NCBI GenBank assembly: GCA_014905825.1
Contig: JACGCN010000045.1
Coordinates: 310,001 to 374,000, forward strand
Length of the DNA: 64,000 nt
Direction of reading: 5' to 3'
Source of the DNA: Lyophyllum atratum
Lineage: Eukaryota > Basidiomycota > Agaricomycetes > Agaricales > Lyophyllaceae
The notes beneath the pieces are model-generated. The model did not search any database. It saw only the letters and a list, made by a program, of their open reading frames with translations, and was not told where the DNA came from. The translations under genes and the position numbers were made by a program. The stretch's first letter is position 1, and each line of letters opens with the position of its first letter. Of the stretch, positions 37,783 through 49,900 are shown piece after piece.

Positions 37783-39477
37783 TTACCAGATCGTACTTCC
37801 AAGAACAGTGCCAACCTGTTGACCGAAGAACTTGTGCGCGTAGCCTGCGCGGGAAAAGAGTCAGCGCCAAGCGGGTTGGAAAATTGAATTAAACCCACTG
37901 CTTGGGTGATAATCGTTGCTGCAATTGAATGCGTATTGTCAGGACTAGATAGCAGTCAGCGTGATGTGAAATGATGTACGTACCCCCAGAATTGGTTGGA
38001 GGCAGATCCATAAGAGGTAGCGTCCTTGAAGCCATAAGTAGCCGGAGAGTTCAGGATGGTTGTGAACTGCGCGTTCGCGTCCCAGGTCCATGTCGATACC
38101 TGGCAGTAGAAAGGAAACCGTCAGAGAGTATCCCCCAAAACTTGAGCCTTAGGAGCGTACCCCGCTGTTGGCCGACTTGAAAGCGCTGATTTTCGCTGCC
38201 ATTTTGCTGTTGAAGCCAGCGATGACGGTCTTTTCAGCAGCTTGGGAGGCGGCGGGTTGGGCGAGCATCTAGGAAGATGTGTGATGTAGTGAGGATATGT
38301 TCGACAATCGCTGGGTGGAAAGAACGTCACCAATGGTGAGCGATCGATGGGTGGCACGGTAACGAAGAGGAAATTCCTCGCTCCGACATTGCTACAGGTT
38401 CTGGTTAGAAAGCTTGGTAGTTTCAGCTAAATCGCGCACTACTGGATAGGGAAGGGCGGGTAAACGAATGATAGTGCGAAGGAGGCAAACAGACACGTAC
38501 GAGCTTCTGAACCAATGCGAACTCGGCGTTCAATAATGTGTCGGAGAACCTAAGAGGTAGCACCAGCGGCAGCTCAGCATGCGGAAAGGAAACCAAGAAG
38601 GACTACATACGCAGCGCGGTCACCAGTCAGATAGTAGCTATTTCCGATATCGTTAATGCCAATGAAGATCGAGAAGAGTGCATTCGCGCTTGTCCAAGGG
38701 GTAGACGAGGGCTTGGTTCCAGCCCCACTCAGGAATTGGTTGACTTGGTCAGTCAACGAGAGGACAGTGGGCTGGTATGGAGCGACGAGCTTCGCGTCGA
38801 TGGTGGCACCGCCGTAAGCATAGTTGTATGTGAAAATGAGAGATCTGTTGTTCTTTGTTGTGACGAAGTCGACCCAGTTTTCTCCACCTGTAGCGGTGTA
38901 GCCAGGGTAAGGCGGGTTACCGAGGGGGTTGCCGGAGGCGGGGAGGGTTCCGGTGGGACTGAACCCCGTTTGAGTATAAGAGTCACCGCTAGATCGCAAA
39001 TTATCGTTAAGGAAAGAATTTTGTTTAGCGGAGCAAGAAGCCTTACAAGCTGAACCAATAGTTTGCGTTCCCAGTCGCGGCTGGTGGGGCAGGGGTGGTA
39101 CCAGGCGCCGTGGTGGAAGGGGGAGCTGACGTGGTGGATCCTGGGATACACTGACTGTAATCTGTTGGAGGCGGTCAGAGTCCAGCCATCCAGTTCACAG
39201 TGGTTGATGTACTGACAGTCGTTCAGGTAGGTACATGCAGTGCTTTCAGCGCAGCATCAGATGGCATCACGGTAGCAGTTCAATAAGAGGACGGTACCCA
39301 GAGACACATGTCGTTGCTCCTGACCACCCGATGCCTCCGCCTATGCCAAAGCATGTGAGTGAAAGGTGAGAAGAGGTATGTTAGGACCTTACATTGGGAC
39401 CACACAGCTCCCTGAGCGATCACAGAGGGGATAAAGGCGGCGAGAGCCAAGATTGGAACAGCCGCAAGACTCAGCAT
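37783..39477 (-). CDS. CBM1-linked carbohydrate esterase family 16 (GDSL acetyl esterase)
   Basis: Exons (minus): 39477..39393, 39340..39298, 39242..39217, 39161..39047, 38988..38611, 38549..38501, about 38400..38331, 38268..38161, 38099..37984, 37918..37899, 37844..37783. Signal peptide MLSLAAVPILALAAFIPSVIA. A complete cellulose-binding CBM1 follows ([36 protein letters not shown]), then a Thr/Pro linker and the SGNH esterase: nucleophile in FSFGDSYTQTG, NYAYGGA, block with FIGINDIGNSY, FLFVTVPPIDRSP, and the C-terminal FWGNDYHPSS with the catalytic His. CE16 enzymes remove acetyl groups from xylo-oligosaccharides and act extracellularly. One junction is unresolved: between VQKL (38501) and NVGARNF (38390) the phases differ by one base. 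Confidence 0.9.
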
Positions 39478-40048
39478 CGTGAAGGAGGCGTGGAAAGCGA
39501 AGAGGAAAGTTACGCAATGCATATTCTTATAAAAGGTTCCCGGAGAAGTGAACGGTTGCATAGTTGGATCAGGTGGCCATACTTGTGGCTGATACTTCGT
39601 TGGATCGACGACGTATGATGAGGCGAAGGGCACGGGGACGCATCGGCCCCGAGGCAACATTGCTGTCAACGGCAGGATGAAGTCCGGGAATATGTCGAGT
39701 AAGAGTCGGAGACTCGAAATCCATGTCTAGAATTCGGGTGAAGAAGTGACAATACTTACACATACAAGTACGATTCTATCGAAGCATGCAGTGGGTAGCG
39801 GGAGCCGTTGGCAGCTCGAAGATGTTTGCGCAACACGCGATGAGATCACAAGGGCATGGTGACTTTGATGATTTGGTTCGAATGTACCGAGGATTCAGCC
39901 GACATCGATGGGTGCAAAGCACCCGTATACGTGGTTGGCTGAGTTAAACGTTGAAACACGATGGGCTTAGGGCGTCCGTCGGTCGGATGCTCTAAGATAT
40001 AGGGATAACAGAATCAATACATTTCAAGCTGTCAGAGGTGTTAAGGTA
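39478..40048. other. Promoter side of CE16 gene, up to transposon
   Basis: 570 bp upstream of the CE16 start; ends at the 9-bp target duplication of the transposable element. No coding exon seen. Confidence 0.5.
40040..40048. repeat. Target-site duplication, left copy
   Basis: GTTAAGGTA, directly repeated at 41014-41022 on the other side of the transposable element. Confidence 0.9.
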
Positions 40049-41013
40049 GGCTTATTCTATCCACGAACCCCCTTCGTAAGACGAACCCAGGGTTTGTTGA
40101 CGAACCCCGCTTTTTTTCTACTTAGAAAGGGGGTTTGTGCCGGCCGGCGACGGTTTCCCAAAATGGTTGTATTTGTATGTATCTGTCACTATTGATCGAT
40201 ATCGATGACCGTTGCACAACTGGTTTCGGACTGACGTGCTACACTGCATCCCAAGTCCTTTCGTTGCATCTCCTCTTCCCATTCATGTACCCATTTCTGT
40301 GGATCCTCGGGTGATTTATGAGACTGGGCATGAAGATACCTTTATGCTGTTTTTGTTTCAATAGAATTCGGTACAGTGCTCGCTGTTTGCGCCTCCTAGT
40401 CCCGGAGGGAAGACTTCTGCAAACCTATCGAGATTTCTCGCCAAATGGTTTTATATATCAACTCATGTGCACCGTTCACGGTTCAACTCTCAGACAAATT
40501 TAGTGCCTCGGCAATCGGCACTCGTATTGCAGTAGGTCTATTCTAATGGGCGTGTACTCTAGGCGAGCTGAAAACGACGAAATGCAACGTGACGGAATTC
40601 AAGACCCACCAATCATTATGCACAAACGATGACCTCGCACAGCGCGCATTACAGGACCACTTGAGGGTAGAGCACGAGGGGGAGGTGCTGGAACGCTTCC
40701 CGTCGGGCCTGATGCTCATGCAAGGCGGAGTACTCGGCGGCGTGCACTTTCTCGCCAATGAGTAAATGACCGCTCGACTCGTCCATTGAATGAGGATGAT
40801 ATGTGCGTTGAAACTAATAGGATTAATCTGTACGCAACGGTAGGCGAGAAATCACTAAACAGATGTTGAGATGAAATATTTATGTGACATCTATACCGGC
40901 CGTGACCAGGAACAGCGGCGGCTCACCGGCGTTGCAAAGGCGGGGTTCGTAAATAGCAAGTTTTAAACAAGGGGGGTTCGTCCTACGAAGGGGGTTTGTA
41001 AATAGAATAAGCC
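40049..41013. mobile_element. Non-autonomous DNA transposon, Mutator-like (965 bp)
   Basis: The ends are inverted repeats. The left end begins GGCTTATTCTAT and continues AACCCCCTTCGTA(A)GACGAACCC; the reverse complement of the right end reads the same over 40 bp with four mismatches. A second shorter inverted block (CGAACCCCGC) lies just inside each end. The element is flanked by a perfect 9-bp direct duplication, GTTAAGGTA, at 40040-40048 and 41014-41022. Long inverted repeats plus a 9-bp target duplication are typical of Mutator/MULE elements. There is no room for a transposase, so it must have been moved by one supplied in trans. The inside holds a 68-codon open stretch (see separate entry). 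Confidence 0.88.
40562..40765 (+). other. Open, protein-like segment inside the transposon
   Basis: Reads GELKTTKCNVTEFKTHQSL, then CTNDDLAQRALQDHLRVEHE, then RFPSGLMLMQGG, ending LANE and TAA. It is preceded by a plausible acceptor (CTCTAG). The composition is protein-like, with spaced Cys and His residues, though I cannot assign it to a zinc-finger class. It could be a captured host exon, as in Pack-MULEs, or a leftover of an element-encoded protein. Confidence 0.4.
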
Positions 41014-41022
41014 GTTAAGGTA
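41014..41022. repeat. Target-site duplication, right copy
   Basis: GTTAAGGTA, identical to 40040-40048. Confidence 0.9.
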
Positions 41023-41250
41023 TGCCAGTGGAAAAATCTTAGAGAAACAGTGTCGGCACCAGATCAAACAAATGGTCCACAGAAGTTGTAGTTGGAACGG
41101 TTCCATCTTTCTTTCTCCTTTCTCGCAGCGTAGCAGAGTCGCGATTGAGAAAATGAATTGCTTTCCTAGTGCAGCATGTAGTAGAAGGTAAGCAAAGGAT
41201 TTAAAATTCAAATGGCCGCCAGGGCCAGATTTGTCAACAGATGCATTGGA

Positions 41251-41267
41251 TTAAGGTTAGGGTTAGG
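41251..41267. repeat. Telomere-like TTAGGG repeats beside snRNA copy 1
   Basis: TTAAGGTTAGGGTTAGG on the plus strand, 19 nt beyond the 3' end of the minus-strand snRNA gene. The second snRNA copy has CTAACCCTAACCCTAA at the corresponding place. Confidence 0.75.
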
Positions 41268-41286
41268 ACCAGCAAAAAGCAAAAAA

Positions 41287-41465
41287 GAGCGCCCGCCCAG
41301 CCAGAGTGGCCGGAGCGGGACTGGAAAATATTGAGACGGTGCATGAGCCGAAGCCCATACAAGCCGCAGACACTCCCTGTATGGACAGGGTCGCCGTGCT
41401 ATGGAGAGTCTCCACGGCCCACAAACCCGGGTAGGTGAAGGGGCTTGTGCCATCAAGGTAAGTAT
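41287..41465 (-). ncRNA. U1: U1 spliceosomal snRNA, copy 1
   Basis: The transcript begins ATACTTACCT, the universal U1 5' end that pairs with 5' splice sites. It can fold into a junction: ACAAGCC pairs with GGCTTGT, enclosing hairpins such as GCCGTG/CACGGC and CCCTGT-CCAT-ACAGGG. A hairpin with a TTCG loop follows, then a candidate Sm site AATATTTTCC, a strong GC-rich terminal hairpin (CCCGC...GCGGG), and a T-run. It is the same length (179 nt) as copy 2 and differs from it at one position, in the GAGA(C/T)TCTC loop. The upstream element and TATA box are also conserved. The classical U1-70K and U1A loop sequences were not recognised, so identity rests on the 5' end and overall architecture. 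Confidence 0.75.
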
Positions 41466-41491
41466 GAGGTGTTGTAGTGTTAAGGCGGTGC

Positions 41492-41521
41492 TTTTATACT
41501 TTTTCGTCGTGCGCACGGACC
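41492..41521 (-). promoter_or_regulatory. snRNA promoter: upstream element and TATA, copy 1
   Basis: On the minus strand GGTCCGTGCGCACGAC (41506-41521) is followed by an A-run and TATAAAA (41492-41498), about 30 nt upstream of the RNA start. The same arrangement precedes copy 2, whose other flanking sequence is mostly different, so the block is likely functional. Confidence 0.7.
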
Positions 41522-41662
41522 ATGAACGTTGTCAAGAGGGATCACGCGTCTAAAATGCGTTTTTCTCCACACGACGGTACCACTCAACAGTACCCGACTC
41601 TACTTGACTTCACAGCAACGCATTTCGTATTCCTCATTCACAAAAATACAACAAATAGATAC

Positions 41663-43463
41663 TTATAATTTTAATACTGCTGGGCTCATAACTCTTGCTT
41701 CGGTCTGCCGCCATTTTTCCACCACTGCGTCTGCATCATAATCAAACGCTGCCATGCTTTTCGCTTTGTCTGCCCAAAGATTCGCATTACCCGCGTTCTT
41801 CTCATTGCTCGACTCGTCCTCCTCCAAACGCTGGAGCTCAACCTCCATCGCCGTCCGCATAGACGCATCGCGAGCCTCTTGCTCTGGCCCGTCCACGAAA
41901 TGGAATGTCTTCTGGTTCATCCGAGAAGCCATCTGAGCCTCAGATGCACGGGGGTGCCGTATGTGTTGATACGACTGAAGTAGGAACGGGACCTGCTTGC
42001 GGCTCGTCAGACGCGATAAAAGGTTGCCTAGGACCGCCGCATCTTCAATCTAACCAAGAAAGGACATGGTCAGCCCTATTTCTTTCACGAACCACCAAGA
42101 TTCTTGTAACTCACCGCCATGGCTGCTCCCTGAGCGCGGTAGGGCTGTGATATCTGATGAGCATGTCGCGACCAACCGATTCGTCACGTAACAACTCACG
42201 AGCATTGGATGGCATGCATCACCCAGCAAGCATATCGTATTATGGGAATTCACCCAGGTTTTCATCGGCCTGCGGTCCATGAGCGCCCAGCTCATCGTAG
42301 ATGGCACAAGCTCCAGCAACTTCTGAACCCTAATTGTACATTAGTCTCTAAGTTCATGATCCTGTCGTGCGTAACTTACCGAGGTTCAAATCCAGCAAAG
42401 TCGGCCTTCATCTCTTCGCAACTGGCTTGTTGAGGAACTTCGCCTTCCCCACGACTTGGGCGAATCATGACAAGGTTAAACTCTGTTTTTGCTCGCTGTC
42501 ATAACGTCCGTCAGGAATCTGCGCATCTAAAAGTGAAGTTACTCACGATGCAATATCCCACAACGTGCCGATTAGGTCCCATCCACACATTCGCCTCTGC
42601 CTCGTCGACAAAGCACTTCAGATCAGGATCTAGAAGCATCGCTGACGTCGGGATGGTCGCCCTATACGCAGCATCTCCCGTCGCGAGCGGGTTGTCGTTC
42701 TCGCTGTCCACAAGATCACGAAGTGTGCTTTTGACGCCGTCAGCTCCGATGACCAGGTCGGTTCTTATGATATCTCCAGACTCCAGGACGACAAAAGGGG
42801 TGCTTGGTTCTACGGTCAGAACTCTGCTGTTCAGCCGAAGTGTCATATATGGAGTGGCTAAATCTAAGAGTAGTTTCTGAAGATCTGCTCGCTACCCAGA
42901 AGTTAGTGCGGGCATGGGCGGGCGCTAAAAGTGAAACCTACGTGGACATGGTAGTACGGCGCCCCGTGATTCCGCTCCAGACCGTCACCCCATTTTGTCC
43001 AACCTACGCGCTCGCCGGTCTGATCTAAATATACGCTTCAGGTCCCCTGCACGGAGTATGAGATGCACAAACTCACATCGTCGTAGGGAGAGTGACTGTG
43101 GAACAACCGCGATCTTCTTGAGCTCTTCTCCAAGGCCCCAACGTATGAGGAGCCGACTCATATTGGGTGTGATTTGAATGCCAGCGCCGATGCTGCTGAC
43201 GGCGGCTGCGCATTCTAAAACTGTAACTCTGTGCCCTGCGCGCCCAAGCAAATAGGCCGCTGCCAGCCCTCCAATACCGGCGCCTACGATGGTGATATCC
43301 AGGGATATCTGCGCTCCATCGCTGTGTTTCTGTTGTGTGTGTTAAGTCGCGCCATGGCCTCTGACGATCGTGTAGCGTAGCGTACCTTCGCGAGCCTGAC
43401 AGAGCGTTCGCCAGATACAGATTGGTTCAGCTGGACGCCAGAAACAGTAAATCGCCACATCAT
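41663..43463 (-). CDS. FAD-dependent monooxygenase (salicylate hydroxylase-like)
   Basis: Exons (minus) 43463?..43386, 43329..43077, 43024..42942, 42891..42547, 42495..42380, 42329..42200, 42144..42115, 42049..41663; about 473 aa. Group A flavoprotein hydroxylase using FAD and NAD(P)H. The nucleotide-binding motif GAGIGGLAAAYLLGRAGH is near the N-terminus; LVIGADGVKSTLRD is the second (DG) motif; [26 protein letters not shown] is the FAD-ribityl motif. A 30-nt exon encodes exactly [10 protein letters not shown]. Related fungal enzymes hydroxylate salicylate, 6-hydroxynicotinate or other aromatics; the substrate here cannot be told. The N-terminal exon before KHSDGAQISLDITIVGAG is the weakest part of the model. 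The C-terminus (MNQKTFHFVDGPEQEARD...) is intact. Confidence 0.9.
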
Positions 43464-44392
43464 GGGAACTTGCAACACAGTGAAGAAACACACACCATAG
43501 TACTGAGAGGTCAGGCAGCTTGAGTGGGTCCAACATCATGATGACTTCGACTTTTGGCCTTTTAGAAGCCTGATAGAAGGTACGGCAAAGAACGAAGACT
43601 TGGCCCCGACTGGTATCGCAGGAAGTTCGGAACCAGTATGTTGGCGGTGTCAATTCCTTTGGGAGTGAACGTCCCCATGGGCCATGGACCTGTTAATAGA
43701 AGGCCGACATGAAAGTTGATCATCATCGTGACCTGGAGAACTTGACGGTCCTGGCCGGGGTTTCATGGATATGGAGGGATAGTCAAGGTGAAGCGATTAA
43801 GGATAAACTTAGTGACATCTGCCCCAACATCCCAATTGCAAGACCCAAAACCGCCTCTCATTCCTTCGAGAGTCATTCTTGATGTTTATGCGGCGAAAGC
43901 ACGGGATTCGAAGGTGCGCGCGCAGGCACAAATATAAGGGCTGGGGTGGTGGTTGAGTATGCGGGGTGGGTGACTGAAGGAGTTAATATGAACGAGGGGT
44001 AAGGGGGCGAGTGGTGGCGGTTGCGTTTATAGACTCAGATCATAGATGTGACGGTGATGTCAACCATCAGAAGAACTGTAGATGCGGTCTTCATAAGTTA
44101 TCGTCCATTATTGGATTGAATCAAGTATTAAGGTACCATACATACAACATCGCGATAGGAGGTAAGTATGGAAGGGTAGCGGCGGAGGGACATGACTTGG
44201 CAGGGTCGATCTTTCAACTCTGGGGTTTTTGTACAGTCTTGTACCAGGTGTACACCGCTGCTGGCTCAGTCCTCTGCCAGAGTAACGTTATCTCGATGTG
44301 TACAAGTCAGTGAATATCCTATTGTTCCAATAATATCATAATGTACAGACGTCTGAGAAGTCCATTAAAGATCTAAAGCGACAGCAAGCACT
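43464..44392. other. Intergenic
   Basis: Upstream of the monooxygenase and downstream of the F-box gene (both minus). An in-frame segment around 43490-43550 (MMLDPLKLPDLSVLW) could belong to an alternative first exon of the monooxygenase. Otherwise nothing is supported. Confidence 0.4.
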
Positions 44393-46953
44393 TCATTCAT
44401 AACACAGAATAAAGATCTTCCCTTCCCTCACCGACAGGATCACAGCGCCCTGAGACTGGTCGATGTTAATCGTCTCCACCGCATCCAAATCCAGTTCCTC
44501 GGGAATATCCAGGGTGCGCACCACCCCACCCGACTTCGCCCACGGCACACCATCCTCACCCACCTTCTCCAAATCCTCCCCAAACGGCGGGAACGTCACG
44601 AACCGCAACCACTTCGCGTCCAGCTCGTCTGAGCGCGGCCTTGTGGGGTCGTCCTCGTTATCCACGAACTCGATCCACACTGCATGCCCGAAGTCCACCG
44701 CGACGAGCGGCCTCGGGCGATCCGACGCTTCCTCATCTTCATCACTCCCATCCGATATACACACCACCTCAAATGGCGTGCTGACGTACCACAGGTGCAT
44801 CAGCGCATCGTCGCTCACATCCTCCTCACGCACCGCCTCCCGCTCACGTGTAGCCAGCGCTTTGCTGGCACTGCTTGACGCCCGCGCGTTTCCCATGGGC
44901 GCGTTCGCCTCTTGCCCCTGTATGTCATCTGGTCTCTGTAAGGGATGGGGCTGCCCTATGAGCCGATGCCGCAGCTCAGTCACGCAGCTTGCCATCGTCT
45001 CTCCGTGGGATAGAGGCACACGGAAGTAGTGCTGGGCGAGGATGAATCTTGTGCGATGCGTCTCCGGGTCATGCGAGGATAGTAGGACGACGGTACAGCT
45101 TACTCGTGGGATGCCGGGGAGGCTCGGCCACCACTGCCGAACGAAGTGTGCGCTGTCAGGACACCATGGGGGGAAGGGAAATGGATTGGAGTCCGTGGGT
45201 TGGTCGTCGGGGGGTGGGTGTACGGGGGCAGGAGGTGTCGGGTCTGGTGCCGCTGCACTAATCCCGTTCACAGGCTGTAGCTGAGGAATCGGTGTTGGAT
45301 GGGCGGGGTCTGTTGAGGGAATGCCATTAAGTGTGCCTGGTGATGGTGTGGGCGGCGAAGCGCCAGCAACAGAGGTTGATGCTGACGTGTTTTCTGCATC
45401 ATTTTGGTCCGTGGTGTCTTCAGGCGACGGAGGGGTTTCGATAGGTTCCGAGGGTAAGTGGTCCTTTATAGACGGGAATATGAATTTCCTGGTAAGTGTC
45501 TTCGCAGGCGAGACGGAGTAGGATATCAGCGGTATGTCGTTCTTGGATGTCAACTGCTTGGTAAAAGCTTGCAGTAGATGTAGTGGGTAAAAGTACTGGT
45601 AGGCACCATCGCTTTCCTCGCAATGAATAACAATGTTGCGTTCGTATAATATGCAAGACCAGTTCGATGAAGCGATCTAATATCAGGGTAAGCAAGGGCA
45701 GGTGATGGCATCGAGCTAATAACGCACACATTCAATCCCTGTGTCAATGAACACATATTCGGGCTTGTCCCAATCTGGGAGCGCGTATAAACCAATGGTG
45801 TTGGTCGTCGAGACCCATACGAAAGCTGACAGTAGTCTTGCTGTGGGGTCCAGGAGGAAGACGTTCATAACGACTCCTGCTGTCTTGAAATCCGTGACAT
45901 GCGAGAACACGGGCGGGGTGATGGCACTCTCTCCAGACGGACTATCAGAGAACTTTAGACGCATGAGTACAAATTCCATGATTCGCTCGTCGTCATATCT
46001 AAAGACACGTAGTTTCAGAACATACCTAAGAAAGCGAAAGAAAAAACTCACGTCCCAACAACAATCTTCGCCATCGTAAAGAAAACGGTCTTCTCCTCAA
46101 ACTCCACTCTACATTTCCAGAGCTCCCACCGTTCCCCAGGGTTCCATTCCGCGAGGCATGTATCCGTTTGTACGTCCCAGCAGACAACCTTGCCGCTCTT
46201 CGTAGCGCACAGCGTGTAACTTGACGTTATAGGCGACAGCCAGTCGACATCTTCATCTGGAGGAGCACTAACAACTTTGTACCACTTTTCTGTCCGTGAT
46301 CTCCCTGTGTCAACGCCCCTCGCGACATCCATGTAGTTTGAGTGTTGGTTGATGTCCGTATAAGGACCGGTGCTGATCGGCTTAGGCCCACGGTGGCGCC
46401 ATGCTGTTTCATATCGCGTGGCTTTATTTACAGAACGTATGAGCTGGTCTGTTGAGAGGTCGGTGAGCCGCTGGAAACCCTTGAGTGGCAGTGCGCGACA
46501 TCTTCGAAGAAGGTCCGTTGCAATTTGTCGATAGACTGGCCGCGTAATCGAGAAATCGTAGAGGCTTTTACAAGTCTGAAGAAAGAAAGATCGTGTCAAC
46601 TCGCATACGCGTCACTGGCTCGAGAGGATATCACGGAAGGAAATATCGCCCGCCTGGAGCATGGCTCGGCCACCTGTAACAGTGCAACAATCTCGTACGT
46701 GCAGCTCGAGGAGATGCATTGCGCCACTACACGCAGGTCCAGATCTACGCTCCCGGTGAACAGAGCTGTCCATGGATCACGTCATCCCTGGCCACCGCGA
46801 TGTCTCGAGTCCCCAAGGGTCGAACACTGGGGATCCGTTCCTTCCAGATATCTTACAAGAGAGACTCACCAGATGTAAGGTATGCACATCGTTCAACTCT
46901 AGTCGTGAAGCAATGTTGAGGAGTAGATCGTAAGGCAAAGTATTGAGTCCCAT
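44393..46953 (-). CDS. F-box protein of the large basidiomycete type
   Basis: Exons (minus) 46953..46870, 46575..46052, 45998..45728, 45676..44393; 720 aa, all phases close. The N-terminal F-box reads MGLNTLPYDLLLNIASRLELNDVHTLHL|TCKSLYDFSITRPVYRQIA. A beta-propeller-like region follows: YTLCATKSGKVVCWDVQTDTCLAEW, RVEFEEKTVFFTMAKIVVGT, GVVMNVFLLDPTARLLSAF, and NWSCILYERNIVIHCEESDGAYQYFYPLHLL. The C-terminus has an acidic/Pro-rich insert and ends DQSQGAVILSVREGKIFILCYE. Likely an SCF adaptor; target unknown. The first intron (294 nt) is unusually long for this region and may hide another exon, but phases on either side agree. Confidence 0.85.
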
Positions 46954-49900
46954 TTTCTCGTCTGAGTCGGAGTTTCTCGCGGGTTCTGAGCTGGTGCTCA
47001 GTGCCAACATGAACGTATTCGTGGATCCTGGAAATGAAGGAGCTGGAAGGATTCCAGGCCTTGTTCTGCGTGTGGAGGACGAGACAAGGGTAGAGTGCAC
47101 TTGTAAGGATAACGAGGAGGTGCCTTGGTCGCTGTGATCGCACGTGAGCCGGCTGACTCAGCCACGAACAACCGGAAATTGATCTCCCACCGGCTCTTGC
47201 TCCTGCCCATTGTCCTTCGTAGACGCGTCGACTTCAACTATACCGCTTTTTCACACAATTATCTCTCATGCATAAGACTTTCTTGTCTACCGTCAAGGCA
47301 GCCGTGAAAAGAGGACAAGGTCTCACGACAAGCCCATGGCAAGTCCGAAATGAACCTCCCAGCCGCCATTCGCCGCCACACAAGAGATATCGCAAATTTA
47401 TGGGACAATTTGCCAGCACAAGATGATCAGGGTACTCGAGTACACCTCTTGCTTGCCCCCAACAACCTGGTCCATAACTTCGATCTTGATTCATAACGTC
47501 ATTCAAGCCACCCGCCTGAGTAAAACTTTAACATCCACCACTCTATCCCCTGCTGGGCTGAGGCAAAATAATAATCCTGGACGACTCGTGTGCTTGCCGC
47601 AGCTTAAAGTAAGCACCGCTCTTTGCATCCCTGAGTGACCGATGTCAGCGCAATCCAGGAATCTGTTCTAGCACCAACGTCTTTTTGTCTTATTAAGGCT
47701 TCTTGTTGGTCGCATGATCGACAAGGAACACTATACAGCCTCGTGCATTTTCTCGGTGGATTTCAGCCAACACACGGCTGATCCTTTCACCAGTCCTAGG
47801 TCTTCGATCCAGCTACGCGCCGGATCCCTGTGATAGCAAAATTACCAGCCTTACTCGTTCCGTATACTACAGATTACAGACATTCAACGTGAGTCCAGGG
47901 ACGCCAGCGTTCCCCGTCACGTCCGGTACCTCTCGATTCTCTAGTGGCAGTATCCATCTTGTAACGAGGTATCTTTTGCGGGCGGGTCCATAGTGAGTAG
48001 GCGGTGGTGACAAGATCCCATCGAACCGTGCCAACATAGACATTCTAGAAGGTGGCTCAACGCATCTTGGAAGAAGCACGATGTCATATAAACTCAGCCA
48101 TGGTTGCTCAGCCCATGATCCAGAATCGATAGCAAGCCACGACGAGAAATAGTGACGTTTGTCTCGTAAGACAGAAATTCTTCGTCGGTCGAGGAAGCAA
48201 CATCCAGCAAACACTTTTTTTTCGACAGATCAGTGCGAGAGAAGACACATTTATGGTGATCAGATCCCTCCCGCGTGGAGTCCATATGGGCACTACGAAG
48301 TCTGACCTCTTGACGGCATCCCACGTTCCCCTTGTTTACCGAGTCGCGGTATGTTCTTTCCACTGAGACATGGGCATTATTTCTATCTCATACGATCTCA
48401 TTCTACACCTACAATAGGCCTAGGTGTGAAACAGAGTCGGTCTGCAACACTGACGATCTTCTAGCTTGGTAGCGCAAGATTGAAATAAATAACTCAATCT
48501 CGCGATCATGACATGCCGATGGCGAGCCTAAGGCGCTGGTAAGTGCGCTTCCGCCCTACTCGTTCCCTCCCACTCTGATCTTGTTTTCAATTTGACTACT
48601 TCCAGCATACTGGGGTGTCAAATCCGCCTAGCTTCTCTCTCCTGGCAATGGATGGTCTCCATTAGGAAGGATTGACGACAATCGCCGCAAGACTTAACAG
48701 CTTTGCAATCAACATCTGTAGATCGTGGCGTCGACACCCCAGTCTGAATGGCCTCGCCTTCCCGCGAAGACTGGCAATGGGGTGCGAAAGTCGAACTCTG
48801 AGATTCGATGAGCGACTAACTTGCCTTTGCTGATCTTGACCAAGATAACGTACGCTTTGAATCTCGATTATGCGTAACATGCCCGTTTCTTTGATTCTTC
48901 CGCATTGAATTATTTCTTGATTTTATCGATAAGATCCATATCTCCTCCACAAAATTCAACTCTCGACTAATTATGGGCCAGAAATTCCATACAGTTGCCA
49001 TGCCCGTGTATCGTTGTCCTTGTGCTCAACATGTCTTCGACCTCTGGCTCAAGAGCCCTGGAATCACTCGTCCACTTACTTCTCAACAATGTCACACTCC
49101 TTGCAACTATGCCGAATCGGTACAAGACTACGCAAGTCTATCAAATTTTGTCAAGCAACCAACAGTCTAACAAGCGACGGCCGCTCCGAGTCAATGTGCT
49201 TTACTGAACCTCCCTGTACTGAGACGATGGTGCAACATCTTCATGACCAGCCAATGATCATCGATATCATATCAAGCGTTGCATGACCTTCAACTACCAT
49301 CGACACAGCATGCGTATGCATTTGTTGCGCTATGAACAAGGCTCATGAAATTGAATGACGCCCGTACCTTAAAGATAGGTGTGACTGAACATCCCCACCG
49401 GGCAACGTATCATGGTAAGCTCGCAATATAGCCATGCCTGGGTCGGAAGTAACTTGGAGGTTTGGGAAGAGGCGTCACCTGGCGTCACCTACTATCAGCA
49501 ATGGTGGCAGCAAGGCGGCAGGTAGATCTGCGAGTCGGACATCCCTGCGGTCGCCTGTCAGGGTCCGAAGCTGCATTGTCCCTTGGGCGCATCCAACGGC
49601 TAGCGATCACATTGACAACCCTTCATTTAGCTTCTGGGATCGGAATTTTTGCGGAACTTGTTCAGCTTCAACGGCAATTTCTACAGAAAAGCAAGTCCAA
49701 GGCAGCTCAAGACCCAACGCATCTGAAACTGGAAGCGGAAGTAAACCCCTCAATTCAAAATTCTCAACGTGGCAAGTTATTGGCAAGCGCAATAAAGGCG
49801 TAGAAATCACACCAATCAAGGGGATCAATCTCGCCAAAAAAAATAGGGCGCTTTGGCCCAACTTTGGCCCAGAAGAAAAATACCTGAGCTCACTCAAGGC

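Noticed and set aside
41208..41516. Open frames covering both snRNA loci (also 54045-54374)
   Set aside because: The open frames are by-products of the GC-rich snRNA; the RNA 5' end, hairpins, Sm-like site and promoter explain the conservation better.
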